DNA of 64,000 nucleotides from Myroides odoratimimus (GCF_001485415.1 NZ_BCMQ01000004.1:186001-250000), one strand, 5' to 3'. Counted from the first letter of the stretch, positions 1 to 9,999 are shown. The notes: a model not told the origin generated them from the letters alone. Numbers and translations: made by a program.

Positions 1-1610
1 TCAACAGCTAGACGTAAACCTCTACCAATCTCCTGACGTTTTTTAACATCTGATTTAGTTTCATTCAAGGTACAAATTTGAAATACATTTGGATTGTCCC
101 AACCTTCACGAAGGGCAGAATGAGTGAAGATGAAACGCAAAGAGTTGCTTAATCCCAACAACTTTTCTTTGTCTTTCATTATCAAACTATAGGTGTCATC
201 ATCTGCTTTTGTTTCGCCGGAAGTGTCTTTAAAAGCCCCTTTTTTGTCTTGCGAAAAATAGCCGTTATGGGTTTCATCAACGGAGAATTTATCCAACTCT
301 TTAAAAGCTGGTTTTGAGATATATTCTTGATAAATTTCTTCAAACCATTTTGCAAATTTTCCTTTTACAGGGTTTCCGTTAGTATCATAACTACGGTAAT
401 TTGCAACTTTGTCAATAAAGAATAATGATAAAACTTTAATACCTAATTTGTTCAGCCTTTTTTCTTTCTTTAAATGCTCTTCAATCGTTTTTCGGATTTG
501 AAACTTCATTACTTCATCCGTTAAATCACCTTGACTATCACCTTTGTATAACAAACTTCCATTGGAAACTGAAATACATTGGTTTACGGCATCAATTTCT
601 TCAATAATATAACCATCTGCATAAATTTCTCTTTCATTAGAAAGCTTGTATAAATCATCCCCGACTTTAACAGTAATTGTTTTCTTTCGTACACCATTTT
701 TTTCGTTACTGTTTATGGTAATTCTTGCTGTTACTTTGGTTTTTGTAGCAGTTATGGATTCCACAAAAACAAAAGCATCATTGTATGCATTTTCTTCAAC
801 GATAGAATCAACCTCAATTTGTTTGACTAATCCTAAATCATAGGCTTTTATAGGATTTAAACTGTATGTTTTATTGTACTCATTTTTATGAGTTGCCGAA
901 TAACGAAGTGAACACAAAGCTTTTAAGTTATCTATGGCTTTAATACGCTTTTCTGTTTCCATATTTTGCGGTTCATCCACAATTACAATAGGATTTGTTG
1001 CTTGAATAAACTCAACTGGCTTCTGTCCGTTTAACTTGTCATTAGGTTTATTTATGATATTTTCATCTTTGGCAAAAGAATCAATATTGATTACCAAAAT
1101 TTCAATGTTGTTGGTAGTTGTAAATCCTCTTAAAGTAGAAACTTTTGTGCTGTCATAAACCTGAAAGTTTACGGGAACATTATCATAAAGTGTTTGAAAA
1201 TGTTCATGTGTAATTTCTAGATTCTTCAAAATGCCCTCACGAATAGCTATCGAAGGAACAACAATGACAAATTTTTTGAAATTGTACAATTTATTAAGCT
1301 CATAAATGGTACGCAAATAAACATAAGTTTTTCCAGTTCCTGTTTCCATTTCAATAGAAAAGTGCATACCATCTAACTTATCCGAAACCTCTATTTCATT
1401 ACTTTCCTGTATACCTTGTAAATTTGAAAGAATTTGGTTTTCTGATAAAATCAGATTATTGCTGATACCATTTATCAAGTTTAAAACACCTTTCTCTTTT
1501 AGATCAAATTCCAAAATAGAATCTTCTAAGGGTTGCCCTTCAAATAAATCTGTGATTGATTTTATAGCTTCTCGCTGATAAGCTAAATTGGATTCAAAAC
1601 TTAACTTCAT
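1..1610 (-). CDS. res: Type III restriction enzyme, Res subunit (partial, C-terminus beyond window)
   Basis: This is the ATP-dependent helicase-nuclease subunit of a type III restriction-modification system; it works in complex with Mod and cuts after translocation between unmodified sites. The reverse-strand reading frame stays open from the ATG at 1610 to the window edge, giving about 536 residues. Visible superfamily 2 motifs are Walker A METGTGKT (about residues 88-95), the type III-typical box VDEPQ (211-215), SATHK, and a late FTHSALREGWDNPNVFQ block followed by EIGRGLRL. The C-terminal endonuclease domain lies outside the window, so its integrity is unknown. Its ATG overlaps the stop of the preceding gene by 4 nt (ATGA), so it is the last visible gene of a coupled operon with mod about 3.8 kb upstream. 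Identification is firm; activity cannot be judged. Confidence 0.93.
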   Translation of the reverse strand, partial: MKLSFESNLAYQREAIKSITDLFEGQPLEDSILEFDLKEKGVLNLINGISNNLILSENQILSNLQGIQESNEIEVSDKLDGMHFSIEMETGTGKTYVYLRTIYELNKLYNFKKFVIVVPSIAIREGILKNLEITHEHFQTLYDNVPVNFQVYDSTKVSTLRGFTTTNNIEILVINIDSFAKDENIINKPNDKLNGQKPVEFIQATNPIVIVDEPQNMETEKRIKAIDNLKALCSLRYSATHKNEYNKTYSLNPIKAYDLGLVKQIEVDSIVEENAYNDAFVFVESITATKTKVTARITINSNEKNGVRKKTITVKVGDDLYKLSNEREIYADGYIIEEIDAVNQCISVSNGSLLYKGDSQGDLTDEVMKFQIRKTIEEHLKKEKRLNKLGIKVLSLFFIDKVANYRSYDTNGNPVKGKFAKWFEEIYQEYISKPAFKELDKFSVDETHNGYFSQDKKGAFKDTSGETKADDDTYSLIMKDKEKLLGLSNSLRFIFTHSALREGWDNPNVFQICTLNETKSDVKKRQEIGRGLRLAV

Positions 1611-2293
1611 TGAATTTCTGTTGAAAAATTAAACATTAAGTGATACAAGGTTACTTCATTTTGGGTACTGAGTTTATGCTTAGATTTATAACTATAGTCA
1701 AATTCATTACTTAGTTTAATCGATATCATTTCTTGGCTCAGCTTTGCATTTACAGTTTCTTTTCTATCATTAATTAAATCTTGAATTAATAATGAGTTTA
1801 AATTGTATATATTTTTATCAATACACATATCATCGACAACAAATCCAATCATTCCATTTGTACTAAAATATGAGGAATAATAGTCTGTTACAAATCGACA
1901 AACTCCATTTTTTACATATTCTGCATTTAGTCCAGTTGTTCCATTTAAATTTTGATTGCGCAGTCTTTTACATTCAATTATGTAATAAGCATGATCGTCT
2001 AAATAAGGATTTATTGGTAAGATACGAATATCAGCTCTACCTTTATTCTCAATAGTTTCATAGTCAAAATGGTAATTTGATAAATTAAAATTAGCTTTTT
2101 TGAATGAATTGTTTTTAAGATAATTTCTCAATATCACATTTCGAATCTCATTTTCATCATTAGGTAATGTAATATTAGATGAACAAATATTATTATAGCA
2201 TACAATAATTCCTCTCAAAATATCTTCAAATTCATTTTGATAGAAGGTAATATTATGTTCATAACCAGCGGCATTTAGTTCTGTAAATATCAT
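1607..2293 (-). CDS. PD-(D/E)XK nuclease-like protein in the R-M operon
   Basis: This is a 228-aa protein of no family I can name. It has the pattern of a PD-(D/E)XK nuclease core: D88 in GRADIRI, a spacer, then a hydrophobic strand ending in E107-x-K109 (YYIIECKRL). There is no signal peptide or membrane segment. It is locked between the methylase and res by 4-nt ATGA overlaps at both ends, which argues for translational coupling and a role in the same restriction system. It could be a separate nuclease, a specificity or assembly factor, or a degenerate nuclease fold. The nuclease reading is inference from one motif pair. Confidence 0.7.
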   Translation of the reverse strand: MIFTELNAAGYEHNITFYQNEFEDILRGIIVCYNNICSSNITLPNDENEIRNVILRNYLKNNSFKKANFNLSNYHFDYETIENKGRADIRILPINPYLDDHAYYIIECKRLRNQNLNGTTGLNAEYVKNGVCRFVTDYYSSYFSTNGMIGFVVDDMCIDKNIYNLNSLLIQDLINDRKETVNAKLSQEMISIKLSNEFDYSYKSKHKLSTQNEVTLYHLMFNFSTEIQ

Positions 2294-5200
2294 ATCCTTG
2301 TCTTTCCTGATTTAAGAATGGCATCAGCAAATTCATTTACATCTAAATGACCAATAGCTTTGTGCCAAAGTCGCTTTTCATTCGGTTTAAAAATATAGAA
2401 ATAGTCCTTTTCAAATCCTCTTATATCTTTCTGTACAAAGAGTTTATCTGTAACTTTTTCAGAACTAATCTTTGTTAGGAGCGATATCATTTCCCAATCA
2501 TTATCTTGTTTATTTATCCAAACTATATCCTTTTTAAAAGAAGTAGAAGGAACAAGCTTAAAAAACATACCTACTATTTGATTAGTATGCCAAATTTCTA
2601 CAACAAATTTTTTGTCTTCTTTTTCTAATTTCGATTTAAAACGATTGAGGAATAATTGAGCATAGCTTTCTAAGGCTTCATCTTTTTCCTTAATAGAAAA
2701 AAACATTTTCTCATAATTTTCATGTCTCATTATCATAGGAATGATCACTTGATTTGTATATTCAAGTAAATCGACTTCTTCATTAATTATTGAAAATGAG
2801 TCAAAAATACATTTATTTAACTCAATTTTTTTATTTCTAATTGATTTTTCTAAATCTAGATTCACTAGTACTTTTTCATTGTTGTATTGATCTAATAAAA
2901 GCTTTTCTAAAGATTCTACAGCAAGTGATATTTTTTCATCTTCTATTAATGGAATGTTGAGTTTTTCTTCATCATGTGATTCTTCTCGTTCTATCCCCGA
3001 AGAACTGAATGTCATTAGATTAAAATATGAAAAGAAAGTCGAATTTAGAATACCCGCTATTTGCTTTAATATTTTTATTGTATTTTCAGTTTCCCCTTTA
3101 ATCCCTGTTAAAGAACTTTTATAGACCGAATCATGATAACAAATTGCAGAAACAGAATTCAAATAATTATTTACACCTCCTGATATTAACAAAATGGGAC
3201 TTTTATAAAGCTCTTTATTTCTTATTCTATGAACAATATCAAATTCCCATTTTTTTGTATTATCTGGATTAATCCAATATTGTCTAATATCTGTTCTTGT
3301 ATCTATAAATGACTTACCAACTAACTCAGAAGCATCATTTTTATCTCCGCCACCAACCATAATACCTTGTCCAATAATCAAGTCATTATTGTTTTCTATT
3401 CTCTCTTTTAACGTTACAAAATCAGTCTTTAACCTCTTAATTAAATTAAAATCAAGGTACGAACCATAAACTAATACTTTCCAAAGCCAATCAAATTCTT
3501 TCAATTTTTTTTGCTGAACTTTTTTGAAGTCTGATCGGTTAATTGTAAATATTTTGAAGAGTGAAAAAAATCTACTTGGCTTTAATGCAATATGCTCAAT
3601 GATATTATCATCAGTTGCTTTATTATTTGCATAATTAAAAAACAAGACACAAGCTGGAGCAATAGCTTTATCATTAGATTTATCAAAAACTTCACGTCGA
3701 ACTGGGGCTAATTCAAAAACCCTTTCTATGAAATAGTTATGTAAAAAGTATTCTCTAAAAGACTTACTTTGTAAATTATACAGAACCTTACTAGTAACGA
3801 TTAATGCACATTTAGTTATTGATTTTGAAAAATCGCTACTCCTTAATAAAAATGCTTGTGCAATTTCTTTATTACCTATTTTAATTTTTGGAGTATCAAA
3901 CCCAACTTCTTTCTTTTGTCTTTTTTCAATATATTCAATATACAAAGGTTTTTGTTTTTCTCCTTTACCTCTCATCCAAGGAGGGTTTCCTAAAATAAAA
4001 TCAAACTCAATATTTTTTAATTCACTGTTAAATATAGCATTTATATCAAAAAAATCTGCTTCAAAGAAATTTGTATTAAAAAGAAGCGGAAACTTAAAAG
4101 TTTCTATTGCAGGAGGCTCTAAATAATCTAATAAAGTAAGGTAAATCGAAAATACAGCAACTTGAACTGCACTTAAATCCTTATCAATACCATAGATATT
4201 TTCTTTTGCTAATTTTTTTATAGCAGTTTTGAATTTTTCATCCTTAACCTTTATATCAGTATCCTCAATATACTTTTCAATAATTTTTCTAAGTGTTTCC
4301 ACAAGGAAAATTCCAGATCCACAAGCCGGATCAAGCACTTTGCAATAAGAATAATTGCTAGATTCATTGGATAAAATGGCATTAATTCTAACATCTAACT
4401 TACTAGTGCTTGACAAATGTTTTTCTACAGTTTCCTTCAGAATGTAATCTACCAAAAAAAGCGGTGTATAGTATGCTCCTTCTTCTTTTTGATTATCCTT
4501 GCCTATAAACATTTCATAGACATTACTAATAAACTCAATAGGTATGATTGAAAAATCATACAGTTCAAAAAGTGACGGTTGGTTTTTAGTAATATTCTCT
4601 CCGAGTAATAATCTTTTTAATACTTGATAATCACTTGTATCAACTTGCATATACTCACTTGATGATAAAGGAAATAAATCACCATTAAATCCCTTGTCTT
4701 TATCTTCTATGTATTCAAAAAAAGCTTGGATTCTTTCAGGATTATCTAATAATTCACAAAACTCTATATTAGACCAAGTACGTGATTTACCATCAAATTT
4801 CATTTTAACTTTTCGATCAATTAAATATCGAACGAAAATGATTTTCCCTAAGAGGGAATTAACAAGTTTAGCTCTATTTTCATTACCTTCAACAAGAATC
4901 TCACGAGTAGCTTTGATATTTTGAAGCAAATGATAATCTACACGATTTTTATAGTCTAAGTTTTTTTTATACTGCTCCCAAACTCTTCCTGTTACTAATT
5001 CAAAGTAAGTAAAGTTCGTAAGGTTGTTAGTACTTCCAAGCTTTTCTAATGATTTATTCTCTTTTAAATAATTGAATCCATTGAAAATACTGACAGTTCC
5101 ATTCTCTATAAAAATAGCAATTGGACATTCATTGAAATTCCAAATAGCTTCGTGAAGGTCAGACTTATTTTCCTTGTTTTCAAAAAACAATATCATAGGT

Positions 5201-5406
5201 TTATTATCAAATACGAAAATAGCATCTGGTTCAATTTTGCGTTCAATTAATCTTTTCACCCTATTAGGAAACGAGGTTTCAGTTTTCCATTTATTCTCTT
5301 TTGTAAGGAAAAGACCGTTTTCCTTACTTAAACCAAGCTTCGAAAATATTTCATTTAATTTTTCCATTTGCTTTTTGTTATATTGTTTTAAACTCAATTC
5401 CGGCAT
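2290..5406 (-). CDS. Eco57I/type IIG-like N6-adenine methylase with possible N-terminal nuclease
   Basis: This 1038-aa protein resembles single-chain restriction-methylation enzymes of the Eco57I (type IIG) group. An N-terminal PD-(D/E)XK-like pattern is visible: EPD at 59-61 and FFENK with E76 and K78. A helical linker leads to GAYYTP (about 310-315), then motif I DPACGSG (359-365) for SAM binding, and catalytic motif IV NPPW (474-477). The remaining 500 or so residues would contain target recognition. It overlaps mod by 29 nt upstream and the small nuclease-like gene by 4 nt downstream, so it is inserted between mod and res of a type III system. That is not the usual two-gene layout. It may act as an independent restriction enzyme, or as a second methylase serving Res. 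The methylase call is solid; the nuclease head is tentative. Confidence 0.88.
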   Translation of the reverse strand: MPELSLKQYNKKQMEKLNEIFSKLGLSKENGLFLTKENKWKTETSFPNRVKRLIERKIEPDAIFVFDNKPMILFFENKENKSDLHEAIWNFNECPIAIFIENGTVSIFNGFNYLKENKSLEKLGSTNNLTNFTYFELVTGRVWEQYKKNLDYKNRVDYHLLQNIKATREILVEGNENRAKLVNSLLGKIIFVRYLIDRKVKMKFDGKSRTWSNIEFCELLDNPERIQAFFEYIEDKDKGFNGDLFPLSSSEYMQVDTSDYQVLKRLLLGENITKNQPSLFELYDFSIIPIEFISNVYEMFIGKDNQKEEGAYYTPLFLVDYILKETVEKHLSSTSKLDVRINAILSNESSNYSYCKVLDPACGSGIFLVETLRKIIEKYIEDTDIKVKDEKFKTAIKKLAKENIYGIDKDLSAVQVAVFSIYLTLLDYLEPPAIETFKFPLLFNTNFFEADFFDINAIFNSELKNIEFDFILGNPPWMRGKGEKQKPLYIEYIEKRQKKEVGFDTPKIKIGNKEIAQAFLLRSSDFSKSITKCALIVTSKVLYNLQSKSFREYFLHNYFIERVFELAPVRREVFDKSNDKAIAPACVLFFNYANNKATDDNIIEHIALKPSRFFSLFKIFTINRSDFKKVQQKKLKEFDWLWKVLVYGSYLDFNLIKRLKTDFVTLKERIENNNDLIIGQGIMVGGGDKNDASELVGKSFIDTRTDIRQYWINPDNTKKWEFDIVHRIRNKELYKSPILLISGGVNNYLNSVSAICYHDSVYKSSLTGIKGETENTIKILKQIAGILNSTFFSYFNLMTFSSSGIEREESHDEEKLNIPLIEDEKISLAVESLEKLLLDQYNNEKVLVNLDLEKSIRNKKIELNKCIFDSFSIINEEVDLLEYTNQVIIPMIMRHENYEKMFFSIKEKDEALESYAQLFLNRFKSKLEKEDKKFVVEIWHTNQIVGMFFKLVPSTSFKKDIVWINKQDNDWEMISLLTKISSEKVTDKLFVQKDIRGFEKDYFYIFKPNEKRLWHKAIGHLDVNEFADAILKSGKTRI

Positions 5407-7327
5407 CTTTCATTTGAAGTACAGTATTGGTTTTCAATTGATCATTACCTTTAAAAAGTTTATCTAAGGCTATGACTTTAATCGGTTTTTCTACAATGAC
5501 AGAATCAATAATTTCTTGGGTAGCTTTTTCTAATAGTAAAACCAATTCATTGTCGTTGATTTTGTGAAAATTATTCTTCTTTTCAATATAGCTATTGAGG
5601 TCTTTTCCACTTTTTAATAAAAGCTCATACACCATATTTTCAATGGTGGCAGATTCAGAAATGGGGTCAATAAACAGCTTTATTTGCTCGGCAAGAGCTT
5701 GTGTATCTTTACCTTCAATTTGTTGCCATTGTTTAAAATTGCTATCTTCTAATTGTAACACTTTGAATCCTAAATCTTGAGCTTTTGATTGTTCTATTTT
5801 GGCTTTTAGATTTTCAATTTCTGTTTTGTTTTCATTTGTTGGTAATTCACCTTGCAATTTTTTGATTTGAGTATTTAACTTGTCAATTTCAACTTTAATC
5901 TCTGTTTGGATTTTCTTCCCTACTCTACGAAGACGTTCTTTTGAAATGTCTGCTATGGTTTTATATCCTACTTTAAAGGCTTCACTTTTTTCATCGCATA
6001 ATTCAGCAAGTTGAACACAAATATATTTTCTGTTGCCTCCATCTTCCTTGTTTAAATCCATAATTGCTTCTGAAAGTGGAGATGTACCACTGAAAAAATC
6101 TAAGCACAATTGATCTTTTGTTTGGGATAATTGAAGTATTCGTTTAATAAGTGAGGCAGGCTTTGGGGTTTCAAAAACTGCAATTCCATCAAATAATTTA
6201 GTTAGCTCTCTTTTGGCAGTATCATTTGTTCCCACATCTTTCGCCCACCAAATTGTTTCAGGTGTGAGCCCTTGTTGTCCTTCATTTAAAAACTTTTTTA
6301 TCCGAGGAACGCCATTGCCATCATTACCAAACCATATTCTATTATCAGAAATAGCTTCATTCATCTTGGACTGAGTATATCGCCAACATGAACCAGAAGG
6401 AGGGTCAACTTCTCGACCAGATGGAGTTTTTAAAGTATAGAATTGTGATTTTGTACCATGTCCAGCTTGTGCAATTGCAGGAACAGAAGTCCAGTCGCCT
6501 CTGGGGTCGTTATCTGGATTTTTATACCTTGAAATAGCCTCATCATCCATTGGTAATAATCCTAATATTCTTTCTGCATCAATCGTACTTTTGGAATAAC
6601 ATATTATATAGTCGTGTCTTGTTGAAACAACCTTTCTGTTCTCCCTAGTAATTCTTTTTTCCCAAATAAACTGTGTTACAAAATTCTCTTCTCCAAAAAT
6701 CTCATTCATCAATAGCCTTAAATTATGTACCTCATTATCATCAATAGAAACAAAAATCACTCCATCTTTTTTTAATAAGTTTTTAGCCAAATATAATCTT
6801 GGCATCATCATATTAAGCCAATTACTGTGGTATTGACCATTTTCTTTGCTGTTCTTTTTGAACATACCATCTTTGGTCATATAGCCTTCTTCATCTTTGT
6901 CACCCACACGCTTTTCATAGTCGGCTTTAGTTTCAGAGAATTTATCAGGATATATAAAAGAATCACTTCCAGTGTTGTATGGTGGGTCAATATAAATCAT
7001 TTTCACCATACCAAAGTAACTTTTTTGTAGTACTTTCAGCACTTCTAAGTTCTCACCTTCAATAAAAATATTTTTAGTTTTATCAAAATCTACACTTTGT
7101 TCTTTGGCAGGGATTAAGGTTTTGGTTGTTGGAGTCTGTAGTATTTTAAAAGCATTACCTTTTCCTGCCCAATTCAAAACATATCGTTCATTAGAGAAAT
7201 TGATATTTTCTCCAAGCGTGATCTTTAATTTTTCCCAATCGATTTTTCCTTCGGTAAATATTTCAGGTAGCACCTGTCTCAATGAGTTTATTTTTTCTTG
7301 TTCTGGTGTAAGACTTTTTCCGTCCAT
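5378..7327 (-). CDS. mod: Type III DNA methyltransferase, Mod subunit
   Basis: This 649-aa protein is the adenine-N6 methyltransferase and specificity subunit of a type III restriction-modification system. It shows the beta-class motif order: catalytic motif IV DPPY (114-117, in YIDPPYNTGSD) precedes the SAM-binding motif I LDFFSGTS (409-416). Motif I is slightly changed from the common FxGSGTT form (FSGTSPLSE). The region between them should hold the target recognition domain. A coiled, charged stretch follows at about 460-510. The gene starts just after the stop of the XRE gene and overlaps the next methylase gene by 29 nt. I saw no simple repeat near its start that would suggest phase variation. 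Confidence 0.93.
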   Translation of the reverse strand: MDGKSLTPEQEKINSLRQVLPEIFTEGKIDWEKLKITLGENINFSNERYVLNWAGKGNAFKILQTPTTKTLIPAKEQSVDFDKTKNIFIEGENLEVLKVLQKSYFGMVKMIYIDPPYNTGSDSFIYPDKFSETKADYEKRVGDKDEEGYMTKDGMFKKNSKENGQYHSNWLNMMMPRLYLAKNLLKKDGVIFVSIDDNEVHNLRLLMNEIFGEENFVTQFIWEKRITRENRKVVSTRHDYIICYSKSTIDAERILGLLPMDDEAISRYKNPDNDPRGDWTSVPAIAQAGHGTKSQFYTLKTPSGREVDPPSGSCWRYTQSKMNEAISDNRIWFGNDGNGVPRIKKFLNEGQQGLTPETIWWAKDVGTNDTAKRELTKLFDGIAVFETPKPASLIKRILQLSQTKDQLCLDFFSGTSPLSEAIMDLNKEDGGNRKYICVQLAELCDEKSEAFKVGYKTIADISKERLRRVGKKIQTEIKVEIDKLNTQIKKLQGELPTNENKTEIENLKAKIEQSKAQDLGFKVLQLEDSNFKQWQQIEGKDTQALAEQIKLFIDPISESATIENMVYELLLKSGKDLNSYIEKKNNFHKINDNELVLLLEKATQEIIDSVIVEKPIKVIALDKLFKGNDQLKTNTVLQMKDAGIEFKTI

Positions 7328-7330
7328 ATT

Positions 7331-7528
7331 TTAGTATGCTTTACTTTCAATTAATAATGTTGCTACTTCAACGTCAAGGATTTTAGCAATTTTGTATAGG
7401 TCTTCTATACTTGGTTGTCGCCTATTTTGAGCATATGAGTTTACCATATTATAGCTCTTACCCAATTGCTCAGCCAACCATTTTTGTTTAATCCCTTTTT
7501 GTTCTAAAACATCTTTTATTCGATTCAT
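7331..7528 (-). CDS. Small XRE-family helix-turn-helix regulator of the R-M operon
   Basis: This is a small HTH_3-type DNA-binding protein, like the controller proteins of restriction-modification operons. The recognition helix region reads KQKWLAEQLGKSYNMVNSYA, followed by the typical QPSIEDLYKIAKILDVEVATLL tail. I place the start at the ATG at 7528 (65 aa) because the family begins at MNRIKDVL; a longer reading from 7570 adds 14 residues that look unrelated. Its stop lies 3 nt before the mod ATG at 7327, so it heads the operon and may control it. The 266 bases between it and the next gene (7571-7836) probably hold its promoter; I could not point to a convincing promoter there. Confidence 0.85.
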   Translation of the reverse strand: MNRIKDVLEQKGIKQKWLAEQLGKSYNMVNSYAQNRRQPSIEDLYKIAKILDVEVATLLIESKAY

Positions 7529-7836
7529 TATTGAACTTGTTTTATCGTTTTCAAAAATATGAATAAACATTTAATATCTCACAAAATAGGGATTTAAATT
7601 ATCATCTTGTTGTGTATGAAAGCATAGAATCTAACTTTCTTTACTTATTGACTTATTAGTTAATATAATACAATAGGTATTTTATAATCTTTGTATGTCT
7701 ACAAGATGGAGTACTTCAAATTTAGTTCAAGTTTTAAGTAATAAGATAATAGAAGCTGTACCTTAAATATGACTTATTTATAGTGGTTTTCTACAAAATA
7801 AATAATAGAATTTAATAGATTACAATCACTTTAATT

Positions 7837-8724
7837 CTAATCTTCTTTCGTTTTATGTCCATAAGACTTAATCGTATTCAGATTTAAACTAAGCTCAGTA
7901 CAGACAAATTCTCTCCATTGATCTTTAATTTGTTTATCAACCTTATCTGTATATGGCTTTAACTCTTTAGCAAACTTGGTCACTTGCTTGAAAGATTGCG
8001 TAAAGGGAACTTTAGGTTTTCTTCTATTTAAAATTAGATAGAAATCTTCAAAACTCAAATCATTAGTCGTAAAGCATTGCATCAAGATACACTCTTCATA
8101 AAGAAGGTTAACTTGCATACTTGTAAAAATATCATCATCTAAGTTTAGTCGTTCCTCTGGAAAGTATGTTATAATCCAACCTTTAGCTTTACTGATATGA
8201 CTTTTAAACAAACTATAATAGTCAGTTAGCAGATGAATATTCTCTTTTTTAAATAGAAGCTTTTCATTTCTAATTTTCTCTAGTTCATTTTTAAAGTATT
8301 CAATATCTACTTCGTTAAGATTCTTAGGCGCTTCTAAAGGAATTTCCCTCTCTTGTACATGTCTTAAATCTTCAATAGCGAGTTTAATCTTGTCATCAAA
8401 GAGATGTGATATATAAACCTTGTAATATAGTTTATATAAGTCTAAGCTTTGTATTTGAGTATTATATTCTTCGAACAATAAATTAAGCTTATCTATAATT
8501 GAAACGATGTTATATAAAGTTTCTTTTGAGAAGTTGTTATTTCTAAGCTCAATAAGTAAAACTTCAAAATCTATTGAATCAAGATCTTTATAAACGATAG
8601 TATAAGATTCTTGCTTATAACATTGCCAAATATCATTAGTGAACTTATCTGTTTCTAGCTCATTTAAAAGCCTATCTAATGATTTAGAGTACTTGCTTAG
8701 CTTAATAGAAGTTGTATCGCTCAT
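7837..8724 (-). CDS. Unknown protein co-translated with the integrase
   Basis: This is a 295-aa soluble, charged, helix-rich protein that I do not recognise. It has no signal peptide, no membrane segment and no obvious catalytic motif. Its ATG overlaps the integrase stop by 4 nt (ATGA), so it is almost certainly translated with the integrase and is likely to serve excision or integration, or regulation of the element. A stretch around residues 145-185 (YFKNELEKI, then NIHLLTDYYS) faintly recalls RteC-type regulators of Bacteroidota conjugative elements, but the likeness is too weak to name it. Its C-terminus ends in a basic GHKTKED tail. Confidence 0.6.
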   Translation of the reverse strand: MSDTTSIKLSKYSKSLDRLLNELETDKFTNDIWQCYKQESYTIVYKDLDSIDFEVLLIELRNNNFSKETLYNIVSIIDKLNLLFEEYNTQIQSLDLYKLYYKVYISHLFDDKIKLAIEDLRHVQEREIPLEAPKNLNEVDIEYFKNELEKIRNEKLLFKKENIHLLTDYYSLFKSHISKAKGWIITYFPEERLNLDDDIFTSMQVNLLYEECILMQCFTTNDLSFEDFYLILNRRKPKVPFTQSFKQVTKFAKELKPYTDKVDKQIKDQWREFVCTELSLNLNTIKSYGHKTKED

Positions 8725-9992
8725 ATCGTATCAAATTTAGTCATTGCATTAGCTTTGATTGTATCGGCTACATCAATATACGGTTTCATAGATTTATAAT
8801 CAGAATGTCCTGTCCATTTCATTACTACTTGTACAGGTATTCCCAAAGATAAAGCAGTACATATAAAGGTTCTTCTTCCTACGTGAGTACTAAGATGCTC
8901 ATGTTTAGGTTTTACTTCATCAATTCGTTTATTTCCCTGATAATATGTTTCTCTAATAGGTTCATCTATCCCAACTTCTTGACCAAGTGTCTTAACATAG
9001 TCGTTCATCTTTTGATTAGAGATCACAGGTAGTGCTTTATCATCTTCAAAAGGTACATCTTTATATTTATCTAAAATAGCTCGACTGTGTTTATTTAGTT
9101 CCACTCGTAGAAGATCGTTTGTTTTCTTGGTTACAAACTCAATCACATCATTGTTGATGTCTTGTTTGGTAAGATTATAAGCATCTGAATATCTAAGCCC
9201 TGTATAACAACAAAAGAGAAGGACATCACGCACCCTGTCTAAATAAGGTTTGTCAGTTAAATCTTTTGCCTTGATTTTCTCTAGTTCTTCTTGAGTCAAG
9301 AAAATGATACGCTTAGAGGTTTCCTTAAGCTTGGGTTTAAAGCTTTCAAAGTTATAAGCGATAGTATAGTTGTTACTTCTACACCATTTTAAAAACCACT
9401 TTAAAAAGCTAATCTGCTTGTCAATGGTGCTGTTTCTCATTAGCTTCTTTTCTCTAAGAAAAGTAACATAATCAAGGAGTACTTTCTCATTGATATCAGA
9501 GAACTGAAAATTACTCTTAAAGTTACCTAGATGTGAACGAACGGTGTTAAACTTAGTATAGGTAGCATCAGTCCAATCGTTGCGCTTACCACTACTTTTT
9601 ACAAACTCATCAAAAGCAGTAAAGAGATTCTTTTCTGTAGCAGATATTGTTTGTTTATCTGAGTATCGTTTTACTTCATCTTTAAAGATTTCAAAAGAAG
9701 GCATCTCATTCTTTAGCTCAAACTCTTTAAAGATTCTATCAATGATTGTAGATAGTTCACTAATTGCTGTGTTGATTTCTGATGAACTTTGTTTAAGTTT
9801 GTTGGTACAACCATTACGGACTCTTTCTTTATGTTCATCCCATTTGGATGCATCAATTCGATAGCCCGTAAAGAGCTCAACTCGTCCGCCGTTATACACA
9901 ACACGAGCTCTGATAGGAACATTCTCAACTACAAGAATATTGTCCTTTTTTCTTTTTTCAATAGCGAAAGTTACTTTTCTTTTTATAGTCAT
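8721..9992 (-). CDS. Tyrosine recombinase / integrase of the first genomic island
   Basis: This is a site-specific tyrosine recombinase of the type carried by Bacteroidota mobile elements. The order is an N-terminal Arm-type DNA-binding segment, a SAM-like core-binding domain, then the catalytic domain. Catalytic residues are visible: Arg in TGLRYSDA, His-x-x-Arg in THVGRRTF, the His of TGHSDYK, and the nucleophile Tyr in PYIDV. I choose the ATG at 9992 (423 aa, starting MTIKRKVTF), because the longer reading from 10022 begins inside a palindrome and adds MYIWVLTPII, which is not like an integrase. It is transcribed leftward, away from the 58-bp repeat 150 bp to its right, the usual position next to an attachment site. 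Confidence 0.93.
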   Translation of the reverse strand: MTIKRKVTFAIEKRKKDNILVVENVPIRARVVYNGGRVELFTGYRIDASKWDEHKERVRNGCTNKLKQSSSEINTAISELSTIIDRIFKEFELKNEMPSFEIFKDEVKRYSDKQTISATEKNLFTAFDEFVKSSGKRNDWTDATYTKFNTVRSHLGNFKSNFQFSDINEKVLLDYVTFLREKKLMRNSTIDKQISFLKWFLKWCRSNNYTIAYNFESFKPKLKETSKRIIFLTQEELEKIKAKDLTDKPYLDRVRDVLLFCCYTGLRYSDAYNLTKQDINNDVIEFVTKKTNDLLRVELNKHSRAILDKYKDVPFEDDKALPVISNQKMNDYVKTLGQEVGIDEPIRETYYQGNKRIDEVKPKHEHLSTHVGRRTFICTALSLGIPVQVVMKWTGHSDYKSMKPYIDVADTIKANAMTKFDTI

Positions 9993-9999
9993 GATGATA

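Noticed and set aside
1870..2055. Small plus-strand frame inside the restriction operon
   Set aside because: It is antisense to the nuclease-like gene and has no recognisable features.
7621..7700. Promoter reading rightwards at TAATCTTTG (about 7685)
   Set aside because: The spacing to the nearest TTG is wrong and no plus-strand gene follows.
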